DNA of 64,000 bases from Paracoccus sp. (in: a-proteobacteria). Its GTDB lineage: Bacteria > Pseudomonadota > Alphaproteobacteria > Rhodobacterales > Rhodobacteraceae. Under the pieces are notes generated by a model. That model was not told the origin of the DNA. It saw only the letters and a program-made list of their open reading frames with translations, and ran no database searches. The position numbers and the translations under genes are program-made. Where the stretch lies: NCBI RefSeq assembly GCF_030538695.1, contig NZ_JAUNTN010000007.1:59562-123561 (forward strand), read 5' to 3'. Shown piece by piece: positions 45,097 through 53,900 of this stretch (positions within the stretch are counted from its first letter, which is position 1; each line of letters begins with the position of its first letter).

Positions 45097-48000
45097 ATGG
45101 CCCGCTTTTTTATCGACCGGCCCATCTTTGCATGGGTGATCGCCATTATCATCATGGGGCTGGGGGCGCTGTCGATCATGCGCCTGCCAATCTCGCAATA
45201 CCCGTCGATTGCCGGGCCGCAAATCGTCATCAGCGCGGTCTATCCCGGCGCATCCGCCGAAACCGTCGCCGATACGGTGGTCCAGATCGTCGAAAAGCAG
45301 ATGACCGGGCTGGACGGGTTGCGCTATATTAACTCAAGCACCACGTCGAACGGCACGGCCTCGATCACGCTGACCTTTGCCATCGGCACCGATCCCGACA
45401 TCGCGCAGGTTCAGGTTCAGAACAAGCTGGCGCAGGCACAGGCCGGTCTGCCGGAATCCGTGACCCGTCAGGGGATCACGGTGGAGAAATCCGCCACCGG
45501 CTTTCTGATGGTGGCCGCCCTGATTTCGGATGACGGGGCGCGTTCGAACATCGACCTTGCCGACTATATGAACTCTTACATGGTCGAGCCGCTGGCCCGT
45601 CTGGAAGGCGTCGGCAGCGTGCAGGTGTTCGGGTCGGAATATGCCATGCGTATCTGGCTGGACCCGCAAAAGCTGAAATATTACAACCTGTCGCCCTCGG
45701 CGGTGACGGCAGCAATCTCGGCGCAGAACGCACAGATTTCGGCGGGCAGCTTTGGCGCCATGCCGGCGCCCTCGGGCCAGCTTCTGAACGCCACCATCAC
45801 CGCGCAATCGCTGCTGCGCACGCCCGAGGATTTCGAGCGTATCGTGCTGCGTGCCGATACCGATGGCGGGCTGGTGCTGCTGCGTGACGTGGCACGGGCC
45901 GAACTTGGCACCGAAAGCTATGAGGTCGCACCGTTCTACAACGGCCAGCCTGCTTCCGGTCTGGCCATTCAGTTGGCATCCGGTGCGAACGCGCTGGAAA
46001 CCGGCAATCTGGTCAAGGCCGAGATCGAAAACCTTGCCCGGTCGTTCCCGGCTGGCGTCAGCTATGAAATCCCCTATGACACCACGCCCTTTGTTCTGCT
46101 GTCCATCGAGGCGGTGGTGCATACGCTGGTCGAGGCGATGATTCTGGTGTTTCTGGTGATCCTGCTGTTCCTGCACAATTTCCGTGCGACGCTGATCCCG
46201 ACGCTGGCGGTGCCGGTGATCCTGCTAGGCACCTTTGGCGTGATGGCCGCGCTGGGGTTCAGCATCAACACGCTGACCATGCTGGCCATGGTGCTGGCCA
46301 TCGGTCTGGTCGTCGATGACGCCATCGTGGTGGTGGAAAACGTCGAACGGATCATGCGCGACGAAGGGCTTGATCCGGTCGAGGCCACGCGCAAGTCGAT
46401 GGATGAGATCACCGGCGCGCTGGTCGGGATCGGCGTGGTGATTTCCGCCGTGTTCGTGCCGATGGCCTTCTTTGGCGGCTCGACCGGGGAAATGTATAAA
46501 CAGTTCGCCGTCACCATCGTGTCGGCCATGACGCTTTCGGTGTTTGTGGCCATCGTGTTCACGCCCGCGCTCTGCGCCACGATGCTGAAACCGCATGTTC
46601 ACCACAAGAAACAGAACATGCTGGGCCGCATCGCCACCCGTTTCAGCAATTGGTTCGAGCGTAACTTCACCGCCCTGACCAATGCCTATTCCTGGGGCGT
46701 GAACAAAGTCACCGCCGGGCCGCTGAAAATGCTGGTGATCTTTGCGCTGATCGTCACCGGAATGGTGGTGCTGTTCCAGCGCACCCCGACATCGTTCCTG
46801 CCGGACGAAGATCAGGGGATGCTGATGACCATTGTGCAGCTTCCCTCGGGTGCAACGGCCGAACAGACCGAAGACGTCCTGACTCGTGTGCAGCAATATT
46901 ACAGCGTGCAAGAGGCGGAAAATGTCGACGCCGTGTTCTCGGTCCGGGGCTTCAGCTTTGCCGGGCAAGGGCAGAACATGGGTATGATGTTCATTAAGCT
47001 GAAGGACTGGCACGACCGCGCTCGCCCCGACCAGTCGGCGCAGGCGATTGCGGGCCGTGCCTTTGGTCCGCTGTTCGGCGGCATCCGCGAGGCGATGGTC
47101 ATTCCCATCGTGCCGCCTGCCATGCTGGAACTTGGCAATGCCTCGGGCTTTTCGGCCTTTCTTCAGGCATCGGGCGGGCAAACGCATGAGGAGCTGCTGA
47201 ATGCGCGGAACATGCTGCTTGGCATGGCCTCGCAGGATAGCCGCCTGACGGGCGTGCGCCCCTCGGGGGTCGAGGATGCGACGCAGTTCCGCCTGAACAT
47301 CGACTGGGCCAAGGCAGGCGCGGTCGGCGTGACGGCGGCGGATGTCGGCACCTTCCTGAACACCATCTGGTCGGGCGCCTATGTCAACGACTTCCTGTAT
47401 GAAGGCCGGGTCAAGCGGGTTTATGTGCAGGGCGAACCGTCTGCCCGCACCAAACCCGAAGACATGGGCCTGTGGCGGGTGCCGAATGCCAATGGCGATT
47501 TCGTCGATTTCAGCACTTTTTCCACGCAGGAATGGGTGTTCGGCCCGCAACAGGTCACGCGCTATAACGCGCTGCCCTCGATGGCGATCGAGGGTCAGCC
47601 CGCCGACGGCTTCACCTCGGGCGAGGCGATGAACGCGATGGAGGAGCTGGCCGCGCAACTGCCGCCCGGTTTCAACCTGCGCTGGACTGGCCTATCACTG
47701 GAAGAAAAAGAGGCAGGCGCGGGTGCAATGGCGCTCTATGCGCTGGCGCTGGCGACAATGTTCCTGTGCCTTGCGGCATTGTATGAAAGCTGGTCCATCC
47801 CCATCGCGGTGCTGCTGGCCATGCCGGTGGGTGTGCTTGGCGCACTGATCGGGGCATGGGTCGGCGGTCAGTCGAACGGCGTCTATTTCCAGGTCGGCTT
47901 GCTGACCGTGGTGGGCCTGACCGGCAAGAACGGCATCATGATCGTCGAATTCGCCCGCGAACGGATGCAGCAATTCGGCGAAACCGCTGTCGAGGCTGCC

Positions 48001-48243
48001 CGCCACGCCGCCCGGCTGCGCTTCCGCCCGATCCTGATGACCTCGCTGGCCTTCGGGCTTGGGGTGGTGCCACTGGTGATCTCGTCCGGGGCCGGGTCGG
48101 GGGCGCGTCACGCCATCGGTTACGCGACGCTGTTCGGGACTATGACCGGAACGGTGCTGGCGATCTTCTTTGTGCCGGTGTTCTTCGTGCTGGTCAGCCG
48201 GGTGTTCTCGGGCCGGCAAAAGCCGCAGGCGCAGACAACCTGA
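45097..48243 (+). CDS. RND multidrug efflux permease (AcrB/MexB-like)
   Basis: A 1048-residue protein, the normal size for HAE1 pumps. It opens MARFFIDRPIFAWVIAIIIM. The TM4 proton-relay pair appears in LVVDDAIVVVENVERIM, and GLTGKNGIMIVEFARE and FRPILMTSLAFGLGV lie in the second half. Twelve membrane segments and two large periplasmic loops are implied. It exports drugs, detergents or bile-like compounds using the proton gradient. It follows the adaptor by three bases and is ended by a strong terminator. Confidence 0.96.
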   Translation: MARFFIDRPIFAWVIAIIIMGLGALSIMRLPISQYPSIAGPQIVISAVYPGASAETVADTVVQIVEKQMTGLDGLRYINSSTTSNGTASITLTFAIGTDPDIAQVQVQNKLAQAQAGLPESVTRQGITVEKSATGFLMVAALISDDGARSNIDLADYMNSYMVEPLARLEGVGSVQVFGSEYAMRIWLDPQKLKYYNLSPSAVTAAISAQNAQISAGSFGAMPAPSGQLLNATITAQSLLRTPEDFERIVLRADTDGGLVLLRDVARAELGTESYEVAPFYNGQPASGLAIQLASGANALETGNLVKAEIENLARSFPAGVSYEIPYDTTPFVLLSIEAVVHTLVEAMILVFLVILLFLHNFRATLIPTLAVPVILLGTFGVMAALGFSINTLTMLAMVLAIGLVVDDAIVVVENVERIMRDEGLDPVEATRKSMDEITGALVGIGVVISAVFVPMAFFGGSTGEMYKQFAVTIVSAMTLSVFVAIVFTPALCATMLKPHVHHKKQNMLGRIATRFSNWFERNFTALTNAYSWGVNKVTAGPLKMLVIFALIVTGMVVLFQRTPTSFLPDEDQGMLMTIVQLPSGATAEQTEDVLTRVQQYYSVQEAENVDAVFSVRGFSFAGQGQNMGMMFIKLKDWHDRARPDQSAQAIAGRAFGPLFGGIREAMVIPIVPPAMLELGNASGFSAFLQASGGQTHEELLNARNMLLGMASQDSRLTGVRPSGVEDATQFRLNIDWAKAGAVGVTAADVGTFLNTIWSGAYVNDFLYEGRVKRVYVQGEPSARTKPEDMGLWRVPNANGDFVDFSTFSTQEWVFGPQQVTRYNALPSMAIEGQPADGFTSGEAMNAMEELAAQLPPGFNLRWTGLSLEEKEAGAGAMALYALALATMFLCLAALYESWSIPIAVLLAMPVGVLGALIGAWVGGQSNGVYFQVGLLTVVGLTGKNGIMIVEFARERMQQFGETAVEAARHAARLRFRPILMTSLAFGLGVVPLVISSGAGSGARHAIGYATLFGTMTGTVLAIFFVPVFFVLVSRVFSGRQKPQAQTT

Positions 48244-48270
48244 CCCCCGGCAAAGACAGTCACAACACAA

Positions 48271-48297
48271 ACCCCCGGCCCCGCGCCGGGGGTTTTT
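48271..48297 (+). terminator. Rho-independent terminator of the first RND operon
   Basis: ACCCCCGGC-CCCGC-GCCGGGGGT, 9-bp stem (48271-48293), followed by TTTTC. It starts 28 bases after the permease stop. Confidence 0.92.
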
Positions 48298-48411
48298 CTT
48301 TGCCGCCCGTTGTGACGCAGCGGCAACAGATACGGGGTTTCCCCTGTGGGCAATTGACAGGCCACAGGGCGCAGGCGCTATATCCGACATAAATCATAAG
48401 GAATCACCGCC

Positions 48412-50499
48412 ATGCTCCGCGCCCTGCTTTCGACCTCTGCCATTCTGATTGCCCTGCCCGCCTTGGCGCAGGAGGACACCGTGGTTCTGGATACCGTCGT
48501 TCTGACCGGATCAAGCTATGAAACCGAAGGCAGCGGCAGCTATACCACCGATCTCGTGTCCGTCGGTGAGAAAGAGGCCATCGACCCGCGCAAGATCCCG
48601 CAGACCACCAGCGTTGTGACCCATAAGCGGATCGAGGATGCCGATTACACTTCGCTGGATACCGCCATGGCGAAAACGCCGGGGATGCTGTCACTGACCA
48701 ATGACAATGGCCGCTCGTCCATCTATTCGCGCGGGTTCGAGCTGGACTACCTGTATTATGACGGCCTTCCCGCGCCTTTGTCGTCGATCTATGGCAGCCA
48801 GCCGGATATGTCGATCATCGACCATGTGGAAATCCTGAAAGGCCCCTCCGGCCTGTTCATCGGCACCGGGGAACCCGCCGGTTCGGTCAACATGCGGCTG
48901 AAACAGGCCAGCGACGTGTTCGGCGGCAGCGTGAGCGCATCGGCCAACAGCTTTGGCCGGGGCCGGGTGCAAGGCGATGTGACTGGGCCGCTGAACAGCG
49001 ACGGCAGCCTGCGCGGCCGCGCGGTTCTGGCCTATGAGGATGGCGACGGCTTTGTGAACAAACAGGAAAACGGCGTCGCCTCGGCCTATGGCACGCTGGC
49101 TTATGACATTGACCCCGACACCACCGCCACCCTGTCCATCAGCCATATGAAACGCGACATCAAACCGTTCAACGGCCTGCCGACCTATGCCGATGGCAGC
49201 CTGCTGGACATCGACCGCAAGACCACCACGGCGGCGGATTGGAACGATTTTAATTCCACCGCGACCGATGTGCTGGCGGCAGTTGAACACCGGCTGGAAA
49301 ACGGCGGTTTCATCAAGTTCGGCACCCGCTATGCCCGGCATAAGGCGGATTTCCTGTATGGCTGGGCCGGGTCGGCAGCCAGCGCAGACGATACGGTCAA
49401 CGGGCTTGCCTATCTGGGGCGCGAGTTTGATTCCAACTCGCTGGCCTTTGACGCCTTTGCCAGCCTGCCCTTTACCCTTGGCACGGTTCAGGGCAACGCC
49501 ATTATCGGCGCGGATTACCAGCGGGTGAAAACCGATCTGGACACCGCGCGGGGCCGCATCGCCGGGACATTCGACCTGAACGACTGGGATGTGTCCGGTG
49601 TGGCGCGGCCTGCGGTGAACTACACCACTGGCCAGCATGACGACGTGACGCGCTATGGTCTTTATACGCAGATCCGCCTCGCCCCGGTCGATCGCATGAC
49701 CATCGTCGGCGGGGCGCGGCTGTCGTGGTATGAAAGCGAATCCTATAACCGCGTGACCGGCGCGGCCAACCCATCGCAAAAGATCAACGGCAAGGTGACG
49801 CCCTATATCGGCGCGACCTATGACCTGACCGACCAGATCACCGCCTATGCCGGCCACACCGCCATGTTCCAGCCGCAGACCGAACTGGACGCGAACGGCA
49901 ATATCATCGACCCGCGCGAAGGCAGCCAGACCGAGCTTGGCCTGAAGGCCGATTTCGGCGGCATCAACGCCTCGGCCGCGCTGTTCGACCTGCGCGACAA
50001 GAACCGGGCGCAACTGGTCGAGGGCCAGACCTATTACGCCGCCAGCGAAAAGGTGCGGGTGCGCGGGCTTGAGCTGGAAGCCTCGGGCGAGATCACACCG
50101 GAATGGCGCGTCACCGGCGGCTATGTCTATACCGACACCAAATATCTGAACGGCAGCAATCAGGGCGAGACCTTCTCGACCTATACGCCCCGGCATCTGT
50201 TCAAGCTGTGGGGCGAATATGACCCGCAGCAGGGCGCGCTGGAGCGGTTCAGCTTTGGCGCGGGGGTCACCGCCATGTCGTCATTCTCCAGCGTCGCGCA
50301 GGGGGTCGAGGTCAAGGCGCCGGGCTATGCGGTGATCGACGCCAGCGTTGCCTATCAGATCGACGACCTGACCGAAGTGCGGCTGAACGTCAACAACCTG
50401 CTGGACCGGGATTATTACAGCCGCGTCGGCTCGACCTCGGTGTTCAACTTCTATGGCGAGCCGCGCAACGCCACGCTGAAACTGACCCGCCGGTTCTAA
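48412..50499 (+). CDS. TonB-dependent siderophore receptor
   Basis: A 695-residue outer-membrane receptor. Signal peptide (residues 1-19, ALPALAQ), TonB box region around DTVVLDTVVLTGSS, plug domain with VEILKGPSGLFIGTGEPAGSVNM (the conserved plug end) and a 22-strand barrel ending in LNVNNLLDRDYYSR and a terminal Phe (LTRRF). The plug motif places it with FhuE/FpvA-like ferric siderophore receptors. AAGGA nine bases before ATG 48412 supports the start. I found no clear iron-responsive box upstream. No transport partner genes lie next to it. Confidence 0.93.
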   Translation: MLRALLSTSAILIALPALAQEDTVVLDTVVLTGSSYETEGSGSYTTDLVSVGEKEAIDPRKIPQTTSVVTHKRIEDADYTSLDTAMAKTPGMLSLTNDNGRSSIYSRGFELDYLYYDGLPAPLSSIYGSQPDMSIIDHVEILKGPSGLFIGTGEPAGSVNMRLKQASDVFGGSVSASANSFGRGRVQGDVTGPLNSDGSLRGRAVLAYEDGDGFVNKQENGVASAYGTLAYDIDPDTTATLSISHMKRDIKPFNGLPTYADGSLLDIDRKTTTAADWNDFNSTATDVLAAVEHRLENGGFIKFGTRYARHKADFLYGWAGSAASADDTVNGLAYLGREFDSNSLAFDAFASLPFTLGTVQGNAIIGADYQRVKTDLDTARGRIAGTFDLNDWDVSGVARPAVNYTTGQHDDVTRYGLYTQIRLAPVDRMTIVGGARLSWYESESYNRVTGAANPSQKINGKVTPYIGATYDLTDQITAYAGHTAMFQPQTELDANGNIIDPREGSQTELGLKADFGGINASAALFDLRDKNRAQLVEGQTYYAASEKVRVRGLELEASGEITPEWRVTGGYVYTDTKYLNGSNQGETFSTYTPRHLFKLWGEYDPQQGALERFSFGAGVTAMSSFSSVAQGVEVKAPGYAVIDASVAYQIDDLTEVRLNVNNLLDRDYYSRVGSTSVFNFYGEPRNATLKLTRRF

Positions 50500-51431
50500 C
50501 GCGGGCTGCCCGCCCGGCGCTGGCGTGCGCGTTCCAGCCCAAGCTGCCGCTCGCGCCAGATAATCAGCATCCCCGCAAGGATCACCAGCGCCGCCCCGGC
50601 CAGCATGGTCGGGGTTGCAATTTCGTCAAAGAAGAACCAGCCAATCGCCACCGATAAGATCATCGACGTATATTCAAACGGTGCAATCAGCGACGCCTCA
50701 CCGAAACGATAGGCCGAGGTCATAAAGATCTGCGCCAGACCGCCCAACAGGCCGATGGAAACCAGCAGCGCCGCCGTTTCCGCATCGGGCCAGACCCAGC
50801 CAAAGGGCAAGGTCAGCAGGCTAAGCAGCGCCGAAGTCACCGAAAACCAGAACACGATGGCCGAGGTCCGTTCATGCGCGGTCAGTTTGCGCACGAAAAC
50901 CTGCGCCAGCGCCGCGAATATGGCTGCCCCAAACGCCGCCGTCACACCCAGGCTGCGCCGCCAGTCCGGGCCTTCGCTGCCAAAGCCGATCTGCGGGGCC
51001 AGCACGATCAGCACCCCCAGCAGCCCCAGCGCGACCATGGACAGGCGGAACAGCCGCACCCTTTCACCCAGCAGCAGCGCCGCAAAAATGACCACCCAAA
51101 GCGGCGAGGCATAACCAATCGCTATGGCCTCGGGAAAGGGGATCATCGCAAAAGCCCAAAAGCCAAGCGCCATCGAGATCGTCCCAACGATGCCGCGATA
51201 GAAATGCCCCATGGGCCTGACCGTGCGCAATCCGGCCAGCACATCGCCACCTTGCAACAATAACCACAGCAAAATCACTGGAATGGCAAAAAGAGACCGA
51301 AAGAACACCTGCTGCCCCGGCGGCACGCCAAGCCCATCACCAGCGGTCGCCTTGACCAGCGCCCCCATCACCGTGAACACGGCAACCGAAGCGCATTTCA
51401 GCATGATCCCGCGAATGGGGCTGTCCATCAT
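50496..51431 (-). CDS. DMT-superfamily transporter (EamA domains)
   Basis: A 311-residue inner-membrane protein with ten predicted membrane helices in two EamA repeats (about 8-140 and 155-295). GFWAFAMIPFPEAIAIGYASPLWVVIFAALLLGERV and SLIAPFEYTSMILSVAIGWFFFDE are the typical repeat ends. The family exports or imports small metabolites; no substrate can be named. Its stop overlaps the receptor stop by four bases (convergent). The C-terminal 25 residues are very basic. Confidence 0.88.
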   Translation of the reverse strand: MMDSPIRGIMLKCASVAVFTVMGALVKATAGDGLGVPPGQQVFFRSLFAIPVILLWLLLQGGDVLAGLRTVRPMGHFYRGIVGTISMALGFWAFAMIPFPEAIAIGYASPLWVVIFAALLLGERVRLFRLSMVALGLLGVLIVLAPQIGFGSEGPDWRRSLGVTAAFGAAIFAALAQVFVRKLTAHERTSAIVFWFSVTSALLSLLTLPFGWVWPDAETAALLVSIGLLGGLAQIFMTSAYRFGEASLIAPFEYTSMILSVAIGWFFFDEIATPTMLAGAALVILAGMLIIWRERQLGLERARQRRAGSPR

Positions 51432-51446
51432 GCGCCTTTCCGGGGC

Positions 51447-52844
51447 CTAGCCCTTGGCCATATCCTTCATCGCCAGACGGATATGCCGGTTATCGGCCCG
51501 CGCCAAGGCCCAGCGCCCGAACTTCAGCGCCAGCCCATCGCGGCCATTCTTGCGCAGCCGGTCGAACAGCTCTTTGTGATAGCGCGGGAAATCACGGCGG
51601 GCGCGCAGCAGGCGATAGAACTCGGCTTCGGTCAGGCTGCCATCCAGTGCGCCAAGGATGATCGGGGACAAAATCCCCATTTGCGACAGCGACGACCCCA
51701 GACGATGCCCCAGCAACGGACAGCGCAGCTTCATCACATTCGGCCCGGTGAAACGGCGGACATGACCGCTGTCCAGTGGCTCATGCGGATCATACAGGAT
51801 CATCACCCGGCCCGCCGCCAGACTGGCCGTGGTCGCATCGCCATAAGGCCCGGAGAAATTACGGTCCCATGCGGTTTTATAGCGGGTTTCCCAAGGCACC
51901 AGCGTCTTGTCCAGCGTCGATTGCGGGCTGATCGCCACCACATCCGCACCGGGACAGGCAGCACTGAAGGCCGAGGCCGCATAGCCGCCCATCGAGGCGC
52001 CATAGAACACCACCCGGCCAAATTGCTTGAAAAAGCCCTGATCGCGCAGCCGGTCGAACTCGGCGCTGACCCACGGGTTGCGATACCACGTCCAGCCCCC
52101 CGCCAGAACGCCCAGCATGGACCAGCCTTGCTTCTCGATGAACTCATAGCCCCAGGGGCGGCGCGTGTCGCGCTTGTTCATCGCAATATCGAGGTTGTCA
52201 AAGGTGACGACCAGCACATCCTTGCTGCGCGGAACATACAGAAAGCTGTGTCCCTCTGGCCCGTCGCTGAAAAAACCGTCCTCGCCCGCCAGACCGCGGG
52301 CAATCGTGGCCCAACTGTCATCCGCAACCGGCGCGGGCGGGTTGGGCAGGAACCGCAGCCGCCAACGCTGGCTGTCGTCACCCGCATGTTCCGCGATGGT
52401 TTCCACCGCCCCCAGCTTGCGCAGGAACGGAAACGCGCCCGAACCTTTCGCCACATCGACGAACACCACGCTGTCAGCGTGAATCCCACGCTCCAGCACC
52501 GGCCGCAAATGCTGGATTTTCCAACGATCCCCGAAAGAAGTCAGCGCCAGAACCACATCGGCGGGGCGCAAATCCTGTTCCTTGCGCACCACCCGGATAC
52601 GCTCTGCGGGAATCCCCGCGTCCTCCAACTGCGCCAGATAGCGTTTCAACCACGGGCGGCGCGGGTTGAACGCACCGTCCTTGCCCATATCCGCCACCAG
52701 AATGTCGCAGTCAAAGCGCCGTGACAGCGCGATCACCTGCGCCGCCGATTGTCCCGCCACATCCATCACCGAGGCGCAGGCGGTCAGACCGCCCAGCGCC
52801 GCATCAAGGGCAGCATTGAAAGCATCGGCGGCGGGATTGCTCAC
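51447..52844 (-). CDS. Two-domain protein: methyltransferase-like plus alpha/beta-hydrolase-like
   Basis: A 465-residue protein of no characterised family that I recognise. Residues 1-165 look like a Rossmann methyltransferase-type fold (VMDVAGQSAAQVI, DILVADMG, VVLALTSFGDRW). Residues 205-410 look like an alpha/beta hydrolase: nucleophile Ser284 in GASMGG, candidate acid Asp352 (ILYDPHEP) and candidate His380 (LLGHRL). The second domain aligns by eye with the C-terminal half of the glycosyltransferase at 56446-58428. The start is GTG 52844, overlapping the upstream glycosyltransferase stop (GTGA). It probably modifies a glycan made by the neighbouring enzymes; this is inference. No signal peptide is seen. 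Confidence 0.7.
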   Translation of the reverse strand: MSNPAADAFNAALDAALGGLTACASVMDVAGQSAAQVIALSRRFDCDILVADMGKDGAFNPRRPWLKRYLAQLEDAGIPAERIRVVRKEQDLRPADVVLALTSFGDRWKIQHLRPVLERGIHADSVVFVDVAKGSGAFPFLRKLGAVETIAEHAGDDSQRWRLRFLPNPPAPVADDSWATIARGLAGEDGFFSDGPEGHSFLYVPRSKDVLVVTFDNLDIAMNKRDTRRPWGYEFIEKQGWSMLGVLAGGWTWYRNPWVSAEFDRLRDQGFFKQFGRVVFYGASMGGYAASAFSAACPGADVVAISPQSTLDKTLVPWETRYKTAWDRNFSGPYGDATTASLAAGRVMILYDPHEPLDSGHVRRFTGPNVMKLRCPLLGHRLGSSLSQMGILSPIILGALDGSLTEAEFYRLLRARRDFPRYHKELFDRLRKNGRDGLALKFGRWALARADNRHIRLAMKDMAKG

Positions 52845-53881
52845 GATTTGGCCCCTTTCGGCTTGGTGGCCCGGCTGGCGACCGTCTTTGACGTGGCGGC
52901 TTTTTTCGTCGCTGCGGGCTTTTTTGCGGTGGTCGCCTTTTGGGTCGCGCTTGCCTTGGGGCTTGCCGGTTTGGCGGCGGTCTTTTTCACGGCAGCCTTT
53001 TTCACGGCGGCCTTTACCGGCGCAGCCTCAGCCGTCTCGACCGCAGCCGCAGGTGCCTTGCGTTTGATCGGAGCCGCGGCAGGGTCAATACCGTGCTTTT
53101 TCAGCAAGCGCCCAATCAGACTGCGCGGACGCGCAACCCCATCGAACTTTTCCAACAGACGGGCGCGCATCCGGCGCCCATAAAGATGGATCGAGATGGT
53201 TTCATCGGTCAGGTATTTATCCGCAGCAAAACCCGGCCGGGTCATCGACATACGGTCAGAATAAGGCACTGGATATAATGCAGCTTGCGGCAGGGTATAT
53301 TTCACCTCGCCGGTTTTTTTCAGATAATGGGTCAGCGCATGAGGCCCCCAAACACCCCAGCGCATTTCACCGGCATGAACCGGATTTCCGGCGGCCATAC
53401 GGGCCTCCATCTCGGCGCGCTCTTCGCCTTTATACCATTCGGGAATACCATAGGGATCTTTGGTCATCTCCAGAACCGCCGCCAGTGTTTCGCTGTCTTG
53501 CGGCAGGCCCAGGACACCGCCATTGATACCATGCTTGGATTCCCAGGCGTGCATATGTCCGTTCGGGGTTTCAAACCGCCGGACACAATAGGCATCCGTA
53601 TCGACCCAGATCAGATCGTCATGTTTGGCCAGCATGTGATAGCGGAAGACATCAGAATGAAGCGCCGGGCTGCCAGTGCGTTCATTGGTCAGGAGATTAT
53701 CCGATGAGAGGATTTCATTCGCATCGCGCATCTCGACCCCCTCAGGGGCATTGGTGACGCCTTCATAAGTATAAAGAATCGTATGCTGACCAGCATCCAC
53801 AAAAGACTTCAGACAAAGCTGTTCCAGATAGCTGAGGTTGCCCCCGATCCACAATGCAGCAACGGCGTATTCCTTGGCCAT
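52841..53881 (-). CDS. Glycosyltransferase with histone-H1-like Lys/Ala tail
   Basis: A 346-residue protein. Residues 1-250 resemble GT32-type (capsular/Och1-like) glycosyltransferases: IWVDTDAYCV carries a D-x-D motif (94-96), preceded by ALHSDVFRYHML, the usual donor-site helix. From about residue 267 the chain becomes low complexity, with Lys, Ala, Thr and Pro repeats (AAVKKAAVKKTAAKPASPKA and so on) to the end. Such a basic tail could bind nucleic acid, acidic polysaccharide or membrane. It overlaps the downstream gene by four bases and lies 19 bases after the large glycosyltransferase stop. Confidence 0.75.
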   Translation of the reverse strand: MAKEYAVAALWIGGNLSYLEQLCLKSFVDAGQHTILYTYEGVTNAPEGVEMRDANEILSSDNLLTNERTGSPALHSDVFRYHMLAKHDDLIWVDTDAYCVRRFETPNGHMHAWESKHGINGGVLGLPQDSETLAAVLEMTKDPYGIPEWYKGEERAEMEARMAAGNPVHAGEMRWGVWGPHALTHYLKKTGEVKYTLPQAALYPVPYSDRMSMTRPGFAADKYLTDETISIHLYGRRMRARLLEKFDGVARPRSLIGRLLKKHGIDPAAAPIKRKAPAAAVETAEAAPVKAAVKKAAVKKTAAKPASPKASATQKATTAKKPAATKKAATSKTVASRATKPKGAKS

Positions 53882-53900
53882 CTGTCAGCCCTTTCCTTTG

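Noticed and set aside
48300-48411. Iron-responsive operator before the TonB receptor
   Set aside because: No TGA-N9-TCA type or Fur-like palindrome could be found in the leader.
50496-50499. Frameshift at the receptor/exporter junction
   Set aside because: The four-base overlap is two convergent stop codons; both proteins end at family-typical positions.
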